14,208 nt of DNA, taken from assembly GCA_013349485.1 (NCBI GenBank), contig DUZM01000052.1, positions 1-14,208 of the forward strand. Reading direction: 5' to 3'. Both the position numbers and the translations under genes were made by a program. Of the stretch, positions 12,504 to 14,208 are shown piece by piece (the first letter of the stretch is position 1; every line of letters starts with the position of its first letter). The notes under the pieces are model-generated. The model did not search any database and had not been told where the DNA came from. It was given only the letters and a program-made list of their open reading frames with translations. Source of the stretch: Candidatus Hydrogenedentota bacterium (GTDB lineage Bacteria > Hydrogenedentota > Hydrogenedentia > Hydrogenedentales > SLHB01).

Positions 12504-14208
12504 CTATGCGTGCTCAAATCGTTTTAGCGTCGCCGGGTCGACCTGCCTCGCTTGGCGGCCGTAGCGGAGGCGAGCATAGCTGACGTACCATGTAGCCAGT
12601 TGCGCGGCGACGCGCTTGTCCGGCAACTCCGAAACAATGCGTTCGGCGAACTGGTGGAGGGTCTCGCTGGGTCTTCGGACAAGTCCGCATTTCCGAAGCC
12701 GTTTGTCCATTTTGGCTAGCAGCGCCCGTAGGGCGGCGGCTGCCGGGTCGGGCCTTGGCCTCTTGGCTCTTATCCGTCGGCATTTCGTGGCAATCAACAC
12801 AGTCGCGGCCGCCACGACGGCGCACGCGGCGGCAAGCCCGGGCAGCGTTCCCAAGACGAAACGCCCCGCCATGACGACGCCTCGTCGGCACATCGCCACG
12901 ACGCCCCGGATACCGTACCTGAGAAAAGCGAGCCGGACCTGGGCGACACGGAATCGGACATAGTCCCAGAGTTGCGAAAGCGTGCCGCGCGGCACGGCGG
13001 CAGGCACACCGTCCGGCGGCGTCGCCTCGACGATGCCCCATCCCCGCTCCTCGTCATACGCCTCGACCCAAGCATGCGCGTCGGCGTTTCGCGCCACCCA
13101 ATAGTCGCCGTAGGAGTTTCTGCTGGTGGGGACGAAACCGGTGACGTATCGGGCCGGCACGCCGCCTAGACGGAGCAGCACAGCCGCAGCCGTTGCAAAG
13201 TATTCGCAATGTGCCCCGGGGCTTTCGAAGAGGAAATGGGCCAAGGGGTCTGCGCCTCGGGGCACCGTTATGCCGAGATTGTACGTATAGTTTCCTTTGA
13301 GATGACGCGCAACGGCGGCGATCTTGCCCCGGGTTGTTGCACGATCCCGTTGTAAGTCTCGGGCGAGCGTCTTGATTCGCTCGTCGAGGTCGGCAGGGAC
13401 GGCGGTGTAGCGTCGGCTCAGTGCGTCCGAGAGCGGCGCGGTCTCGAAGTGGCCACGGATAGTGTCCGGAACCGGCGTCAGGCAAGCGTAATCTACGCCC
13501 ATGGCCGATTCCTCTGTTTTGACTACGGCGTTGTCATTGCTCTGCAACGAGTCGACAGGTACGCGGACGACGGCGGTCTCGAGAGACATGAACAACAGCG
13601 GGGACGATAGCGAGGCCGGCCAGACGGTGATACGATTCCATCCTCTTGCATCGACGTTCTCGAGTATGAACGCGTTCCTCCGCCCGGCAGGGTCGGAGTG
13701 ATCGAGCATGGGCGGCGCGCTCGGCTCGAGGGTCGCCCACGTGCCGTTCGATACCCACTCGGGACGCCGCCGGATCGCGTTCACGCGGTACTCGTCGAGG
13801 ACTTGTCCGCGTAGGTAGCCCGGCGCGTGGTCGCTCTCGATGCGGAGGGCGATGCCCTCGGAGGATTTCAGTTGCCTTACGCTGGTGAGTTCGGTCTTGT
13901 GCGACAATCCCGTTTGCTGCCTCGGTGTTACAAGCTTAAAGAAAAGGACATCGAGTTCGTTCTCGTGAAGTCGGACTTGCCAACTTGCGATGGTCCCGAT
14001 TCCCAAGGCTAAGGCCGCTAGGACGGCGTTCTGGACATGTCGCGCCGCGCCGCCGCGCGTCGTGCGCGCAACACGGAACCGTCGGGAAACCGCCAGGTAG
14101 GCGGCCAGAGCCGCCGCGAATACGGCGATCAATACGTGGTAGGCCACTTGGTTGTAAAGAAGAATGGCACTCGCACATGTAACCGCCGCGACGGAGCAAA
14201 AGGAAACC
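12504..14208 (-). CDS. TgpA-like membrane transglutaminase with DUF4129-type C-terminus (partial, 5' end outside window)
   Basis: The frame is open from the right window edge to a TAG at 12504-12506, so the start is missing. A GTG at 14147 could be read as a start, but the upstream codons stay open and encode another hydrophobic segment, which supports truncation by the window. At least three N-terminal membrane helices are visible, as in the multi-helix N-terminus of TgpA proteins. An extracytoplasmic region follows with the transglutaminase core: Cys codon at 13206-13208 ('AHCEYFATAA'), His at 13074-13076 ('DAHAWVEAY') and 'GIVEATPPDG', where Glu (13026-13028) takes the place of the usual Asp. 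A further helix (about 12790-12870) leads to a cytoplasmic C-terminal domain resembling DUF4129 ('RPSETLHQFAERI', 'YARLRYG'). The family includes proteins of unknown substrate, often beside MoxR ATPase and DUF58 genes; these are not in view here. Confidence 0.88.
   Translation of the reverse strand, partial: VSFCSVAAVTCASAILLYNQVAYHVLIAVFAAALAAYLAVSRRFRVARTTRGGAARHVQNAVLAALALGIGTIASWQVRLHENELDVLFFKLVTPRQQTGLSHKTELTSVRQLKSSEGIALRIESDHAPGYLRGQVLDEYRVNAIRRRPEWVSNGTWATLEPSAPPMLDHSDPAGRRNAFILENVDARGWNRITVWPASLSSPLLFMSLETAVVRVPVDSLQSNDNAVVKTEESAMGVDYACLTPVPDTIRGHFETAPLSDALSRRYTAVPADLDERIKTLARDLQRDRATTRGKIAAVARHLKGNYTYNLGITVPRGADPLAHFLFESPGAHCEYFATAAAVLLRLGGVPARYVTGFVPTSRNSYGDYWVARNADAHAWVEAYDEERGWGIVEATPPDGVPAAVPRGTLSQLWDYVRFRVAQVRLAFLRYGIRGVVAMCRRGVVMAGRFVLGTLPGLAAACAVVAAATVLIATKCRRIRAKRPRPDPAAAALRALLAKMDKRLRKCGLVRRPSETLHQFAERIVSELPDKRVAAQLATWYVSYARLRYGRQARQVDPATLKRFEHA

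Noticed and set aside
1..14208. CRISPR arrays, tRNA or rRNA genes, insertion sequences or transposases.
   Set aside because: I saw no regularly spaced repeats, no tRNA-like cloverleaf, no rRNA signature and no transposase or integrase motif in any frame.

Overview
The window reads as a piece of a GC-rich bacterial chromosome, probably from an environmental or metagenome-derived genome. The housekeeping block (rplU, rpmA, obgE, proB) is clearly bacterial. The very large hybrid histidine kinase with Reg_prop/Y_Y_Y repeats and the TgpA-like transglutaminase would fit a PVC-type, Hydrogenedentota-like or similar lineage. That placement is a weak inference; no rRNA or other taxonomic marker is present.

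Left part (1-3858, all + strand): an accessory region. It opens with the 3' end of a probable sulfotransferase. A GNAT acetyltransferase gene follows, laid out like an integron gene cassette: the upstream gene's stop codon lies in an attC-like site, the start codon follows closely after a GTTATGTG box, and the GNAT stop codon lies inside the exactly complementary CACATAAC box. A second, degenerate attC-like site follows. Next come three genes in tandem: an APH-fold kinase-like protein that lacks the usual catalytic His and Asn, a radical SAM/SPASM protein, and a HAD-family hydrolase. They look like an uncharacterised small-molecule or glycan tailoring set. No integron integrase is in view.

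Middle (3859-8282, genes on the - strand): after a 353-base convergent intergenic stretch comes a compact operon transcribed leftward: aspartate dehydrogenase (nadX-like), rplU, rpmA, obgE, proB. A sigma70-like promoter lies at 8239-8268. Between it and the nadX start is about 170 nt of strongly foldable sequence ending in an intrinsic-terminator hairpin with a U6 tract. This is either an independent small RNA or a transcription-attenuation leader for the operon, and I consider it one of the two best leads here. The other is the integron-like cassette structure.

Right part (8308-14208, - strand): a 1289-residue hybrid two-component sensor with 14 Reg_prop repeats (two seven-bladed propellers), Y_Y_Y, GAF, HisKA, HATPase_c and a receiver domain. 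It has no visible signal peptide or membrane helix. A structured 326-base intergenic region follows, and then a TgpA-like membrane transglutaminase whose 5' end runs off the right edge of the window.
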